Part shown: positions 36,709 to 48,788 of the stretch, one piece after another
Position numbering within the stretch: position 1 is the first letter of the stretch
How the letters are laid out: every line of letters starts with the position of its first letter
DNA from: Megamerina dolium
Lineage: Eukaryota; Arthropoda; Insecta; Diptera; Megamerinidae
NCBI GenBank assembly: GCA_963854835.1
Contig: OY978526.1
Coordinates: 44,351,140-44,415,139, forward strand
Reading direction: 5' to 3'
DNA: 64,000 nucleotides
Made by a program: the position numbers and the translations under genes
Notes under the pieces: model-generated
Told to the model about the DNA's origin: nothing
The model's database searches: none
What the model saw: the letters and a program-made list of their open reading frames with translations, nothing else

Positions 36709-39505
36709 AATATAATCTAATTTTGGAATATAATAAAGAGCTTACATTAAAATCTATTAAAGATTTGAGATCAATATCCTGAAATTTATTAATGTATGAA
36801 ATTTCATTGAAATTAAAAAAATTCCTTCGATTGTCGGCCACGTATTCAAGCACTAATAGAAGCAGAAACAAAATTGCGGAAGTTGAGGTGGCCCTTATAC
36901 GCAAATGTATTGGTGAAACACTGAGATGGAATTTGTGTATCTGAATTTAAATTTTAGATAAGCTGCGTGCGTGACCCACGCCACAGAGCGTACTTTTCAA
37001 GCTAAAAAGGAAACAAAATTTTATAAGCGTAATAGCACAAGACAATTAATCAACGCTTGACATATACAAGTTCCGATCTTTAATTGTTTTAATCACGACA
37101 GAGATTAAGTATAATGCCACAAAATTTAACATTTGTGGTTTTAATACTGAAAGTGCCATTTAGAGATATGTAGAAAAATTTCACCTCATCCCCCTTCCGA
37201 AAACCCTGGTTACGCCCCTAGTGCATATCTATTGAGTTGAGCATTTGTTGTTCAATAGAAAAACTTTTTATTTAAATACATACCCTCTGTATAAACACAT
37301 ATAGAACATACATACATACATATGTAAGTACTCTTGTATTTACACATGTGAGCAAATAAAAAATATATAAATACCAAACATGAAGAATGAATTAAAAAAT
37401 AAGGTCTCTATAGGCATGGTGTAAATAAGTAGTAAATCTTTTTAATATTAACAGACAAGCGACATTTCATATTTGACGTTTAGTGACGTTGTGCAACGTT
37501 GTACGTACGTAGTAGCTTCAAATGGGGCGTTAAAACAATGTTGCAAAAAATGTTGTTTATATTGATCAATTTAATGTATGGGACGGAAGTAATCGAATTA
37601 CTCTTTCAACATCAACGGCATCACTTTGAATACAAACATAAGTTTTGAAAATTTTACTCAAATTTAAGAAAATTAATAACTTTTGCTAATAGTTGCCAAG
37701 AACTGTCTAAAAAAAGATGGTAAGTAATTTTAGCTGTTTGACAAATGCCTTTCCACCTTGTCTATATACATATAAGTAAATATATTCGCCAGCATATTAT
37801 TTCGCAATTTCTTTTAAAATATCAAAGGTTTTCATCGTACTTTTGTTAATGTATTTAACTCAATTCTTCGAAATAGTTTTATATTCATTCATATATAAAT
37901 TCTTCAATATAAAAAGTTGTCAAGTCAATTCTAATTTATTAAAATAAATTATAATAAAGTAAGAATTTGCATATGATGCTTTGCTCAACACTGTACCTAA
38001 ATATAAATAGCATGTACCTAATGTGTGTACAGCTTGTAAGCCGCATTAACTATGACGTATGACGAGCTATTTGTAAGCGTGTGGTTCAAATACAAATACA
38101 TACATACATATATTTGTACTTGTAGGAAGTCTTACAGAATTGAAATGTTTTACAGCCGTAAAAGGGCAAATGCGAATGTCAGTTTTTCGCAAAGGTTGTT
38201 TTTTCTTTCTTGCATATACTACATCTGTAGAAGGATATAGTGACTTTTCATAGATATTTGAAGGGCGAATTACTTAATGAATGAAATTTAATAGATTTTT
38301 TAAAGTACTCAGCTGCTTAAATATTCGCTGGTTAGAAAGGCTCTGTATACTTACATTTTGCGTTATACGCATACAATTCCGTTTATATGCAAGCTGGTAT
38401 GTAATCACTTTTAATTAATTATTTATATATTTTCACTAAATGTATAAACATTCCTATAATATACATATATACAAGAGTGTGTACACAAGTTTTATTACAC
38501 TTCAAATAAAGATATTCCCTATATAGTTGAAAACATTTCGTGTATTTATAATTAAGATAATTGGTTTTTTGGTTTGTATTTCCTTCTTTCTTGCTTCTTG
38601 TATTTTGAAGGTTACTGAAGTTTGTATCTGACTACGGGTTTAATACACGCCTTCGATAAAACTAAATGTAGAACAGCAGCAACAGCAGCATTACTAGTAG
38701 CAGCATCAACTTGGCTGCTATGCCGATAAGAATACAATTGGGTATATATATTTGTTCGTGTGTGTGTGTGTGTGTTTGAGTGTACGAGTGTGTATTTGCA
38801 GAGATGAGAATGTATCTCACATATCAATATTCATTGAGATTTATAATAAGAGTGTTTGTTGTACTACGTCAGATTTGTTCTTGTCCTCAATATACCAGAC
38901 TACCATAACGTTAACTGACATTGAGGTACGTGATGTACTTTTGTAAAAATTCGTTCAATTATTTCTGCCAAAAATTATATTTTAGTTGTTTTGTTATATA
39001 CAGTATTCATTGTATGACAGCTTTTATTTTTCAGTAGTTAAAGAGTGGTTGATTTTTGAAACGACAAGCTCTTTCGGCGGTCTTCATTAATGCAATAAGA
39101 TTTTGCTTCTTCTCAAATGTACCATTCCCTATGGCAAGATTGTGTGATTTGGTTTTCAGCGCATTGGCAACAACAACAAAACATTATTGCGCATGCTTTA
39201 TTTTTGGGCACCACCACCACTACCACGACTACTACTACTACATTGCAGCTCGTTTCATCGAAATCATAGTCAACTAACGTTAACCTTAGTTTATGCTGAA
39301 CATGTGCTTCTATCAATACATCGTACACTGGTGGAAAATTCAATAAATTCAAAATGATGAACAGTTTTTTCTACAATGGTATTTTTTTTAAGGACGGAAG
39401 AAAGCAATTTGACAATTTCATATGGTAAATTGGCATACGGCAAATATTTTGTATGATGAGGATTTTCTATATAGGAATTTCCTAAAAAAATTAAATACAC
39501 CTTAG
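36709..39505. other. AT-rich spacer with simple repeats
   Basis: Contains CAG/CAA-type triplets near 38672-38712, a (GT)n tract at about 38757-38775 and CCA/ACT triplets near 39210-39243. None of the frames over these repeats is supported as a gene. Confidence 0.4.
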
Positions 39506-39506
39506 G

Positions 39507-39852
39507 CATTAATTTGTGGTTGGTTAGTGCGTTGGTCTTCTGATCAGTAGGTTGCGGGATCAATCCTGACCGTGACGTATTTAATATCAAAAATATTTTT
39601 TCTTTCGAATGATGCTCACTTGTTGGCAAGTAATTGGCAATTTATCCGGTAGTAACGGGTTGCCATGAAAAGCTTCTTACAGAGCTCTCTGTCAAAGCTC
39701 AAAAAAATGATGTCACAAGGGTTCTGCCATTCGGAACCGGCTAATATAAGTAGGTCCCTTCTAATGCTGTTCAAAAAATATAACACGCACATCAGTAATG
39801 GAAGAGAAGTTCAGTGGTACAACAAAGGACCTTTTTGGCCTAAGTGTGTGAT
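39507..39852 (+). mobile_element. tRNA-derived SINE, diverged
   Basis: The head contains TTGGTTAGTGCGTTGGTCTT and a degenerate B box (GGTTGCGGGATCAATCC). The body with CACTTGTTGGCAAGTAATTG and AAGGGTTCTGCCATTCGGAA is clear. The 3' end (GACCTTTTTGGCC) is degraded. Confidence 0.75.
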
Positions 39853-42046
39853 ATCAAGATAGCTTCAGCAAAGAATATGTTTTATATCATTTGAATAGCT
39901 GACACAGGATTACTTTATCTCAAAAATCTTTTAGACTCCTTCTTAATAACAATAATACTCGTAATAATACAATAATATAAGCTCTAGTTTGTAACTTCCT
40001 CAGACTGGCCAATTTTCGTGGAATAGTAGATCTCAAAAAATGCTTAACTACTAAAAAATTAAACACATTGTTAAAGATGCAGTCTGTTAGTCAAATCATT
40101 TCAATAATTAAGCGCTTCTCGTTATTATCAGCCCAGTATAAAAAAATACATTTGGTTTTCAAAAAAACACAAAAAGAAATGTGTAGTTTAATGTCTTGAA
40201 TCGCTTGCGTTCTATCCGAAATGGTACAAAGTTTAAGCCATGAGGAATTTACTGTATCATACTTGCAAAAATAAAGTCATCGGATATGCCAGATACAAGC
40301 CTTTACATAAACCTACTAAAGAATTTATTGGGGAATCTCTTACGTTGAATTTTCATATTATACAGGAGGGCCATGAATATGCATGTTTATAATCAATTGG
40401 TTATGTGCAGTCATGATGAAAATAATTTTGGAATTGTTTCAAAACATAATATGAGAACCTACAACAACTTTTTTTTAATCTTGCCAAATAAAGATAAAAA
40501 TGTAAATTGTTTTATTTTTTAATAAACTACATTAAATTATTGTCAACAAATCGTTAGGATATCCATTCTAATCATTAGAAGTATAAGAGGAAAATGTGCA
40601 TTATTTGTTTGTGTTATACATAACTTAATGTAACTTAATGTACAATAAGGTGTGTCCATCGCATAATTGGTAGCTTGTCTTGAGAGCATCTAGGTATCAT
40701 TAAGCATTCTTTTGTTTGAACCGATGAAAGAAACAACCCAAACGGTATTTATATCATGATTTTGCCATTTGATGGCCAAATTGTCTCGATGAACACTATA
40801 TATCTTAGTTCTCAGGTTCGAAATTCGAAGAAAATATAGTATTCATTGAACCTTATACAAAATTGTACAAATTAATTGTTAATTGGTTTGGAAATAATGA
40901 AATAATGTTTGAGTTTATGGGAATTTCAATTACTGTATTCATTCGTTTACAATACAAATTGAGGAATATATAAACTCTAAGAATGCTTGAGCATTTTGCA
41001 GCACTGTTATCTGCATTGTACAATATTAAATACCATGTGATGAAGGACATGGTGTGCAGACGTTACAATTCAAAGAGAGTAATCAAAAATGGAGGGATGC
41101 TGTTGTATATGATGATGATGATGTTGTTGTATGTTATTTGATGCCATACGATATTGCTGTTGTTGTTGTTGGTTGTTAATACTTGTGCATGTATTCATTC
41201 AATTCTGATTTTTAAACGCAGATTATGTCAGACGGAGAGCGAAGAATAATGCGCAGAATCTAAAATCAGCAAAGTACTGCCAAGCTAAAAATATGACAAT
41301 GTAGTTAAACTCAAAAGGTATTTAAAGGTTTAAAAATCCAAAGATAAAGAATTTCAATAATGGTGTATGAAATATGATAAATCAATGCTTTATTAATGTT
41401 ATTGTGTACGTAAAAACCAACGTTTAAAGACAAAGTCAAAACAAGGTAGGGGATTGTGTACGAAGGCTTGTTGCTTGTTGAGTATATAAAGTTTATCGAA
41501 AATATAATACATGAATGTAAATTGGCACACCTCCACGTTACTAAAAGCTTAATATTGAATTTAACGATACAAACTTAAATAAAAACAAATAATTGAAAAG
41601 TATTTTAAATAAATCAAGTGGGTTTCTGTGGAAGCTGTAGCATTTGCTCTTATTTATTGATTTAAACTTTTTTTTGGATTTATTGTTATTATCAACAACT
41701 TTATTTGTATCTGCACAATATTAACTTGTTTTTAAATGTTGCAACAATAAGCTAATTACCATAAACACTAAAACTGCGAGTACGAGAGTATCATTTATCT
41801 TGTTTTTTATTGGTGTTCGTTTGTTTGTTTTTTAGTGTCTACACAATGTCTTATCGTACAAAGAAATTCAGGGTTAAATATTTGAATTTGTTTCATTTAA
41901 GATTAGAAATTGAATCACCTACTTCTATTTACCACCAGCGCTAATGTGAAGTTTAATACAAGTTAATTGTCTAGATTTTTCATATGTTCAACTCTGAAAT
42001 ATTCCTTTACTACTGATTTTTCAATTATTTGTAACTGATTTTCTAT
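39853..42046. other. AT-rich spacer
   Basis: GAT/TTG triplet repeats near 41110-41175. No gene recognised. Confidence 0.4.
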
Positions 42047-43689
42047 TTTTATACCCTGCATAATGCAATATGCATGGTATATTCATTTCGGTCAGATATT
42101 TGTGTCCACTTGAAGGAATCTCCGGAGATATAGACATAGATATATATTCGTGATCAGCGTCGATTAAATTTTCGATTTAACAATGTCCGTCCGTCCGTCA
42201 GTCTGTCTGTCACCTGGCTGGTTCGCACGATAACTTTAGTAAATATTGAGCTATTTCGACGAAATTTGGCACAAGTAACTTATGATCCAAGGGTACGGAG
42301 GGGATTGATATTGGGCATGATCGGTCAATAGCCACGCCCACACCAAGCATTCAAAGCGACTAACCTCGGAATTTTCAAAATCTTTAACTTGCTATAACTC
42401 ACATAATTTACCACTTGGGACAACAATATTTTGCACATAGAGTTATATTATACTACTATATAACCTGGCCAAAAGTGGGTGAGCCACGCCTACATTCTAG
42501 CGTAGCTCCCATACAAAGTGTCTGTACTTCTTTTAAATTGAAACAGCTGTAACTTCGGCAATCTTCTGTCTAGAATAACCATAATTGACACTTAAATTAA
42601 CATCGTAGTCGGAAATAATCTGGCAAAAAATCAGCGTACCACGCCCACTCCGTCATGGGTCTCCCATACAAAGTCGAGTGAATTAAACTAAAACTTTTAA
42701 GCTCCATAACTTACAAACCATTTAGCGTAGGACAACGAGATTTAAGGTATGGATTAGTATTGTACGAGCAACTAGGTTCATAGGAAATGGGCGCGCCATG
42801 CCCACTGTTTATTGTAGCCCCCATACAAAATGACTGAAATCCTTTAAAATTTAAACAGCCGTACCTTCGGCAATCTTCTGTCTATAATAACCATAATTGA
42901 CACTTAGATTAATATCGTAGTCGGAAATAATCTGGCAAAAAATCAGCGTACCACGCCCACTTCTTATTGGGGCTCCCATATAAAGTTGAGGAAATTAAAC
43001 AAAAATTTTAACCGCCATAACTTACAAACTATTCAGCGTAGAACAACCAGATTAAAGGTATGGATTAGTATTGTAAGGGCAAATATGCCCACAAGAAATG
43101 GGCCAGCCACGTCCATTGTTTATAGTGGCTCCCAGATAGGATGACTGAATTTCTTTTAAATTGACATAGCTGCAGCTTCTGCAATCTTCTGTCTAGAATA
43201 ATCATAATTAATACTTAGGTTAATATGGTAGTTGTACATAATCTGGCAAAAAATCAACATGCCACGCCCACTTCTTAGTGGGGCTGCCCCACAAAGTTGC
43301 GAAAATTTAAAAAAATTTAAACCGCTATAACTTACGAAGTATTCAACGTAGAACAAACAAATTTAAGGTGTGGATTAATATTGAAAAATTAATTGGATTT
43401 ACAAGAAAGAGGTAAGCCACGCCAACTTTTTATATAGCTCCCGTACAAAGTCTCGGAATTATCTTAAAAACCTCCTTTAAATTATCCCTTTTAGAACTCT
43501 CATAAAATACAAAGTACTTTGTCAAAGTCAACCATATTTCGGGTGTAAATTAGTAGTATATGCAAAAATTGTTTTTCAAAAAGTGGAAATAAAAGAAAAA
43601 GATGGATATTCGAGTAAACTTTTTATATATATATCTACATATGCAGGGTATAATTTGGTCGGCCCCAGCCGACTGTAAGGAGATTTTTT
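42047..43689 (+). mobile_element. HINE/DINE-1-like element, copy B (longest)
   Basis: Starts T tract plus TATACCCTGCATA and contains a degenerate (GTCC/GTCT)n tract at about 42186-42212. Eight CCACGCC-type motifs lie at about 42332, 42484, 42639, 42796, 42951, 43107, 43262 and 43417, a spacing of 152-157 bp. It ends with TATGCAGGGTATA, the hairpin GTCGGC/GCCGAC and TGTAAGGAGATTTTTT. It carries two more internal units than copies A and C. Non-coding. Confidence 0.85.
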
Positions 43690-44440
43690 ATTTATTCTCT
43701 TGTCACATTTTGGTTGATGCTCATTATAATGACTACATTTTTGCTGCAAGGTATATCTTGGGCTTTGCCCAAGGGAACACTTTTTAGTTTAAGAAATACG
43801 GATTCATGTCTATTATGGTAGGTTTCTCGTTTTCGATTCGTTTTTTCTTGTTTAAAAGATGTCGTTGTTTAAAGGATGTCGTAGCGTAGAGCTTAGAACA
43901 TTTACATTAAAAGGTATTAAGTAAAGGTAGTAATACCTTTTGACACTCAACGACAGATTACCAAGTACTGCCATTAGTATTGTATTGAGTAGCAAACGAT
44001 GTCTGCATTCCTACCACGCTCATTAATATCAAAGAATCTGAGTATTTTACTTACTAAATGTATAATTTTTCAGTGCCCATGTTTTTCGCATTTGTTTTCT
44101 CTTCTATTGACGACAGAGATGTTCTGTGTGTGTTCGCTAATAAATATAAACAGGTTCGAAAGGTGATTATCGATGAGTAACGAGTAAGTGTTGATATTTT
44201 TGTCTGATATTTTTTTGAGCTTCGATTTGTTTTCTTAGATACGTTTAATGAGTGCTGACATCACAATATGCGTAAATGTTCTTTAAACTGTAATCCTGTA
44301 ATAACTAAATTGCAAATTTTTAAAGTAATATGTATAAGCATTTTAAGTTGTTCGTTTGTTTTAAAATTAGCTACTATTTTGATATTTCATTTTATGCTCC
44401 ATTTAAATTTATAAATAATTTTTACAAAATATTACCTATT
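43690..44440. other. AT-rich spacer
   Basis: No gene or recognised repeat. Confidence 0.4.
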
Positions 44441-44638
44441 GTGACAGCAATGGAAATGCCATAGAAAAGCTTCTAAAGGAATTCGGAGAGTTCTGACGTA
44501 CGGAACCGGTTAAAATATAAGTATGTCCCTTCTAACACCGTCCAAAATTTAACACGCACAACAGTAATGGAAGAAAAGCTCGGCCAAAGAGCCCTTTGGG
44601 GCTTATAAGTGCCTCATATTTATTTATTTTATTTTTTT
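44441..44638 (+). mobile_element. SINE, 3' body only
   Basis: Begins around TGTGACAGCAATGGAAATGC and carries the family segments GTACGGAACCGGTTAAAATA and TTTAACACGCACAACAGTAA. It ends CCTTTGGGGCTTATAAGTGC and a T-rich tail. The tRNA-like head is missing. Confidence 0.75.
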
Positions 44639-44713
44639 TAACTATTGTGACGCTTTTATTTATCCGTTTTTCATCATAATACCCACGTATTTAGATTCAA
44701 TGAAATGGCTTGA

Positions 44714-45082
44714 ATGAAAAGTCCTACGCAAGATCTTTGCGTAGGACCTATTTGCGTAGGTGGCGAGTATCGAATAAGGTATAACCATGAGCTGTATGAG
44801 CTGTATGTCAACATCGATATAGAAAAGCGCATTAAAATTCAGCGGCTGCGCTGGCTAGGTCATGTCAAGCGGATGGAAGAACACGCTCCGGCTAAGAAGG
44901 TGTTATATTCGAAACCCGCTGGTAGACGACGCAGAAGAGGACGACCTAACCTCCGGTGGAAAGATCAAGTACTGGATAACTTGTCAGCGCTTGGAATATC
45001 TAACTGGCGCCAACTAGCGAAGGAAAGAGCTGGCTTTCCGATCAGCTTTGCAATGCGATTACGGACAGGAACAGAAGGTTAA
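44714..45082 (+). pseudogene. LINE ORF2 C-terminal fragment
   Basis: A 122-codon frame whose middle, IQRLRWLGHVKRMEEHAPAK, AGRRRRRGRPNLRWKDQVLD and LGISNWRQLAKERAGF, is the extreme C-terminal block found downstream of the reverse transcriptase in many LINE endonuclease-reverse transcriptases. No catalytic motif is present, and the first ~35 residues look unrelated. It is a 5'-truncated relic, not a host gene. The clade cannot be fixed from this block alone. Confidence 0.75.
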
Positions 45083-45085
45083 GAT

Positions 45086-46446
45086 AATATGAGTAACCTT
45101 CCCTCAATTTGTTTTCCGACCAAGTGATTGACTTCTCTACTAGCAATCGGATATATTTTTCGTGGGTTGAAGTTCCCCTTCATAACTTCATACTTCAGAT
45201 AGAAAAGTTTTAATGTTTTTAAAGGGCTTTAGTTTTATGATGAAAAATTGTTTGATTAGGGTTGTAGAATCAGAGGAACTGAATTAAATTTTTTAAGGGT
45301 TCCTTCAATGTCAAAGTCATATATTAAGGAATCATATACACTGTGCTATGACAAAAAACCATTCTGGCGGTTCTAAGAGGATAAAGAAAGAAAATTGTGT
45401 TTATTTCGAGACGTTTCAACATAATTTTTTTAACTAGTGGTGAAGTGTTAAACCTTTTTTTGAGGGTATGTGGAGCGATCCACCTTAATGTACATTTGAA
45501 AGTACATATGTGACAAATTGATTGTATGGAAGCTGCGGCTAGTTCAGGGTTAGCAGGTATGGGGAAAATATTAAAGAATTGGGCGATTCATGGCCAGTTA
45601 TTTTTAAATTCTCGGGAGAAATATTATAATGATAAAATTAATGGGGGTCGCTTACATATTTTGCACCACTGGAGAGCTGGTAGCGATTTTATAAAATTTG
45701 AATTTTTAGGGCAGTCCTTCGAAGGGGTCGAAGGGGGTAAGTTGGTAAGTTAAGAGGGAGCGGAAGTAGTGAATTCTATAAAAACACAAATTTTGTAGAG
45801 ATAGTGTGATAGAAAAGATAGGTAAGTATTTTTCTGAAAATATCAAGGGGAGAAAATGAATAGGAGCCGATCATACATTTGACACATCGAAAAGCTAGAT
45901 TTTATGGCTAAATAATCAGAAAAGTGATGAAAACCATTTTTTCCAACTTTATATATATGTATGAAGTAGTATTTTATCAAATCGAATATCCTTAGCCTAT
46001 GAGAAGTAGAATTCGAGTTCAAAATTTTTTTTCTACACATGTTATGCCATCTAAGATTATATATATAGTACAAATCAAGATTGAGCAGACGACAATAGGA
46101 AAAAACATTTAAAATTGTTTAATATCATGCGCTTGATTATTTCCTGTGATCTCTATATGTAGGGGTATAGGTATATGAAAATATCATTTACACATTTAAA
46201 CATATGAGGAATATGTTCAAACAATACCTGGAGTGTCATTACAAAATAGTCAAAGGTAGGCACAGAGGGAGAGAGAAGTGATAATATGCCCACTTGTGGT
46301 TGTACAACTCTCAAAAATTTGCAATCATATTTTACCATTGCATTGGCTTGTGTTTCATTTCACAAATTAAAAGAATACATTGAGAGATCAAAATTATACG
46401 ATGGCATTCGATTTACTCTATTATTGCACAATCAATCAAAATGCTA
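45086..46446. other. Spacer
   Basis: The frame at 45526-45753 lies in a G-rich stretch and shows no family signature. Nothing else was recognised. Confidence 0.4.
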
Positions 46447-47128
46447 CCATGCAACAGAGCTGTAAAAGAATTGAATCATTACGGAATTCACTCACCCTTA
46501 ATTCATTAAAAAGCTGCATCAACGAGGCTGCACTCTTTTGCTTCGAATTCATTAAAGAATGACAGACGAACCATTCATCATTCTCAAAAGCTTAAAATTA
46601 TCACACTTTCCAATTCAGTAAAAAGTGGGAATTGAAAAATATCAATCCCATTCTTCAAAGGCTTAAAAATATGATGAATTCATTCAATATTATAACTCTT
46701 TTAAACTCTGAAATACTGAAAATATGATATTATTTATTACCATGAAAAGCATTGCTGCTTTGGAACAAAACCCATGGTGTTATTATGAAGGTAGAGCAAC
46801 TACAAAAATTCCTCTTGGATGCATCATATGTCAGAAACTGGCTTTTTATAGTGTCAAGCAAGTGTGTTTTTTGTTTTTTTTTTTTCAACTTCATCTTCAT
46901 ATTTTCCCATGTGTTTGTTGTTGTTTTATTTACTTTTTCTCCTTCTCCTTTATGAGAACTTTCCCCAATGGCTCTACCTTGAGTTATTATACCATGACAA
47001 AACCAATCAGCTGTTATTATTCACATAAATAAATTTGATGTAACTCGCAAGTGCCCTGGAGTTTTGTATTGCATATGCAACAACGCACAAGAATTCCCCC
47101 TCCTTTCTGTTGAATCGAGCTGCTCAAT

Positions 47129-47377
47129 TTATATACAATTTAATACAAATATGATAGAAAAAAATTTGTCATATAAAATAGCGTTTACAACAGCTTGTTG
47201 AGGCTCGTACTGCACTTCTGGTGACGACTTTAACATTGATGCCTCTAACGCAGACTATTCTGAAAGAGGACTATAAAACCAAATATCGGATAGTTCTTCC
47301 CATTCTTCAACGATGTGTTGACTTTGCGATGAAGAATTCTCACAATCAATTAAATTTTCATTTTCTTTTAAACACAT
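47129..47377 (-). pseudogene. Decayed reading frame shared by the hAT-like copies
   Basis: From ATG 47377 the minus strand reads MCLKENENLIDCENSSSQSQ, then an acidic stretch with EEWEELSDIWF, and continues to 47129 with a single TAG at codon 41. The same start and frame occur in copy 3 at 54795-54926, interrupted by a MITE, and in copy 2 at 52154, with a frameshift. Differences between copies are mostly amino-acid changing, so the frame is no longer under constraint. The ancestor may have encoded an acidic protein fragment here, possibly a transposase N-terminus or captured exon. No domain recognised. Confidence 0.4.
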
Positions 47378-47483
47378 TTTTAAATTTATCTCACAAGATT
47401 CACTTTGAAGAAATTAAAGTTTGAAGAGGAATTAATGAATCACTATATATCTACGCATTATACGTAAATATGCGTATTTATAC

Positions 47484-47921
47484 TGTAACGAGTATCGATA
47501 GTTGGTTACTCATCACTATTGTGACTGACACTATTGGCAGCATCGAAACGAATGTCAGCAAAAAGAAATAAGCAATAACCAGAACAAGCCAACGAGAAAG
47601 AAAGAGAAGAATCTCGATAAAGGAAGATTCTGGGGTGTTTCTAACAGAGTATAAATAGAGCTAGTGTTGAGAAGTGAGAATCAATTTGATCCCGAACGTG
47701 ATTGCGGAAACATCGATACAGAGGCAAAAGTTGCAAGTACATTTAAGTGTTATTGTAAATAGTTGATAGTAAGCAGAGTTGATTGTAAATAGAGATTATT
47801 AAATAAATTGTTGCTGTATATAGTTGTATAAAATAAGTGTTGCAGTTATTATTAACAGAATCCAGTGATCGAACAACGTAAATCAAATAGAATTAAACGC
47901 TCACAGAATAAAAACGTAACA
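47484..47921 (+). mobile_element. Solo LTR of a retrotransposon
   Basis: Begins TGTAACGAG and ends ACGTAACA (TG...CA), flanked by the 4-bp duplication ATAC at 47480-47483 and 47922-47925. The other hAT-like copies lack this block and show a related uninterrupted sequence at this place, confirming the boundaries. A TATA-like box TATAAATAGAG lies at about 47651, and an AATAAA-like signal near 47802. A 438-bp LTR with 4-bp duplication suits the Ty3/gypsy group. No internal region remains, so it arose by LTR-LTR recombination. Confidence 0.88.
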
Positions 47922-48410
47922 ATACGTAAAATTCTTGAAGGAGCTCAAACTACCAGGAACAAACATGCTAGTCGTTACTTTTCAATTTATTAAAACGATT
48001 ACGTAAAAACAAACAAAAAAATTGAAATACAAAATAAAACTTTTATAATTTTTGCATATATTTAATATAAGCCAATGGCAACCCAGAAAAGAAAGATCCA
48101 ACAACCATACAGATATTTTGTAAACAACAAAACGGGAAGAAGAAGAAAGGCTGTCAGCTTGCTACTGAATGGATATCGCCACTCCCATTCTTTTTAGGCT
48201 GCAGCCATCTGCGGCTGCATTCATTAAAATTTAAATTCAGTGTGAATTCTTTAGCATTTTCAATTCATGAATTGAAAACGAATGGAACTCATTCATTTTT
48301 ATCAGCCTAAAGATTTCACACACTGAATGCTAGAAAAAAAAGATTGCAGCTTTTCAAAATTTAAATAAAAGAATTAAAAGTAAATATGAGTTCACTCTTT
48401 TACACCTCTG

Positions 48411-48788
48411 CCATGCAACTATATTTCCTACAGATGAATTTGAGGCAGAAATTATTATCCGTTTTATCATGTTATTCTATCTTCTTTGTCTAGAATACAA
48501 TTTTACGGTTGCTGTCTTGGTAACTTTTGATTTCAAAAATTACACAAGAGGTCGCTTATAGCAGGGAATGTGTGGGTATACACTTTCGACCTAGTGTCAA
48601 CGAGTGAATTGCAAAGTGTGGACACACACCATTCAACTAGTATCAACAGGATGAACTACAACTACCAAGCGCAATTATAAAAAGTAAGTGTGATTCGTCA
48701 CATAACTGCATATAAAAGCTCACTGTATGCTTACACATACGCTGTTGTTTCTTCGGAATATTATTCATTCGTGTTGGCCGTTCACATA
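48411..48788. other. Spacer with partial minisatellite-like motif
   Basis: A segment around 48600-48645 (GACACACACCATTCAACTAG, then TATCAAC) recurs at about 50745-50775 beyond the Bari-like element. No gene. Confidence 0.45.

Larger units (their letters stand above)
46455..48410 (+). mobile_element. Non-autonomous hAT-like element, copy 1
   Basis: Ends CAGAGCTGTAAAAG (left) and CTTTTACACCTCTG (right), flanked by the exact 8-bp duplication CCATGCAA at 46447-46454 and 48411-48418. Eight-bp duplications and CAGAG termini are characteristic of hAT. Without the solo LTR it is about 1.5 kb, like the other two copies. It contains no recognisable hAT transposase; see the decayed frame at 47129-47377. 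The other two copies are in the opposite orientation. Confidence 0.92.

Noticed and set aside
41100..41175. Trinucleotide-rich stretch as a coding polyglutamine-type region
   Set aside because: No extended open frame surrounds it; the same holds for 38672-38712 and 39205-39245.
45526..45753. 75-codon plus-strand frame
   Set aside because: No recognisable family, codon pattern or context; a chance opening in a G-rich stretch.
46724..47032. 102-codon frame in hAT-like copy 1
   Set aside because: The corresponding sequences in copies 2 and 3 do not keep this frame, and the protein is low-complexity hydrophobic with a poly-Phe run.
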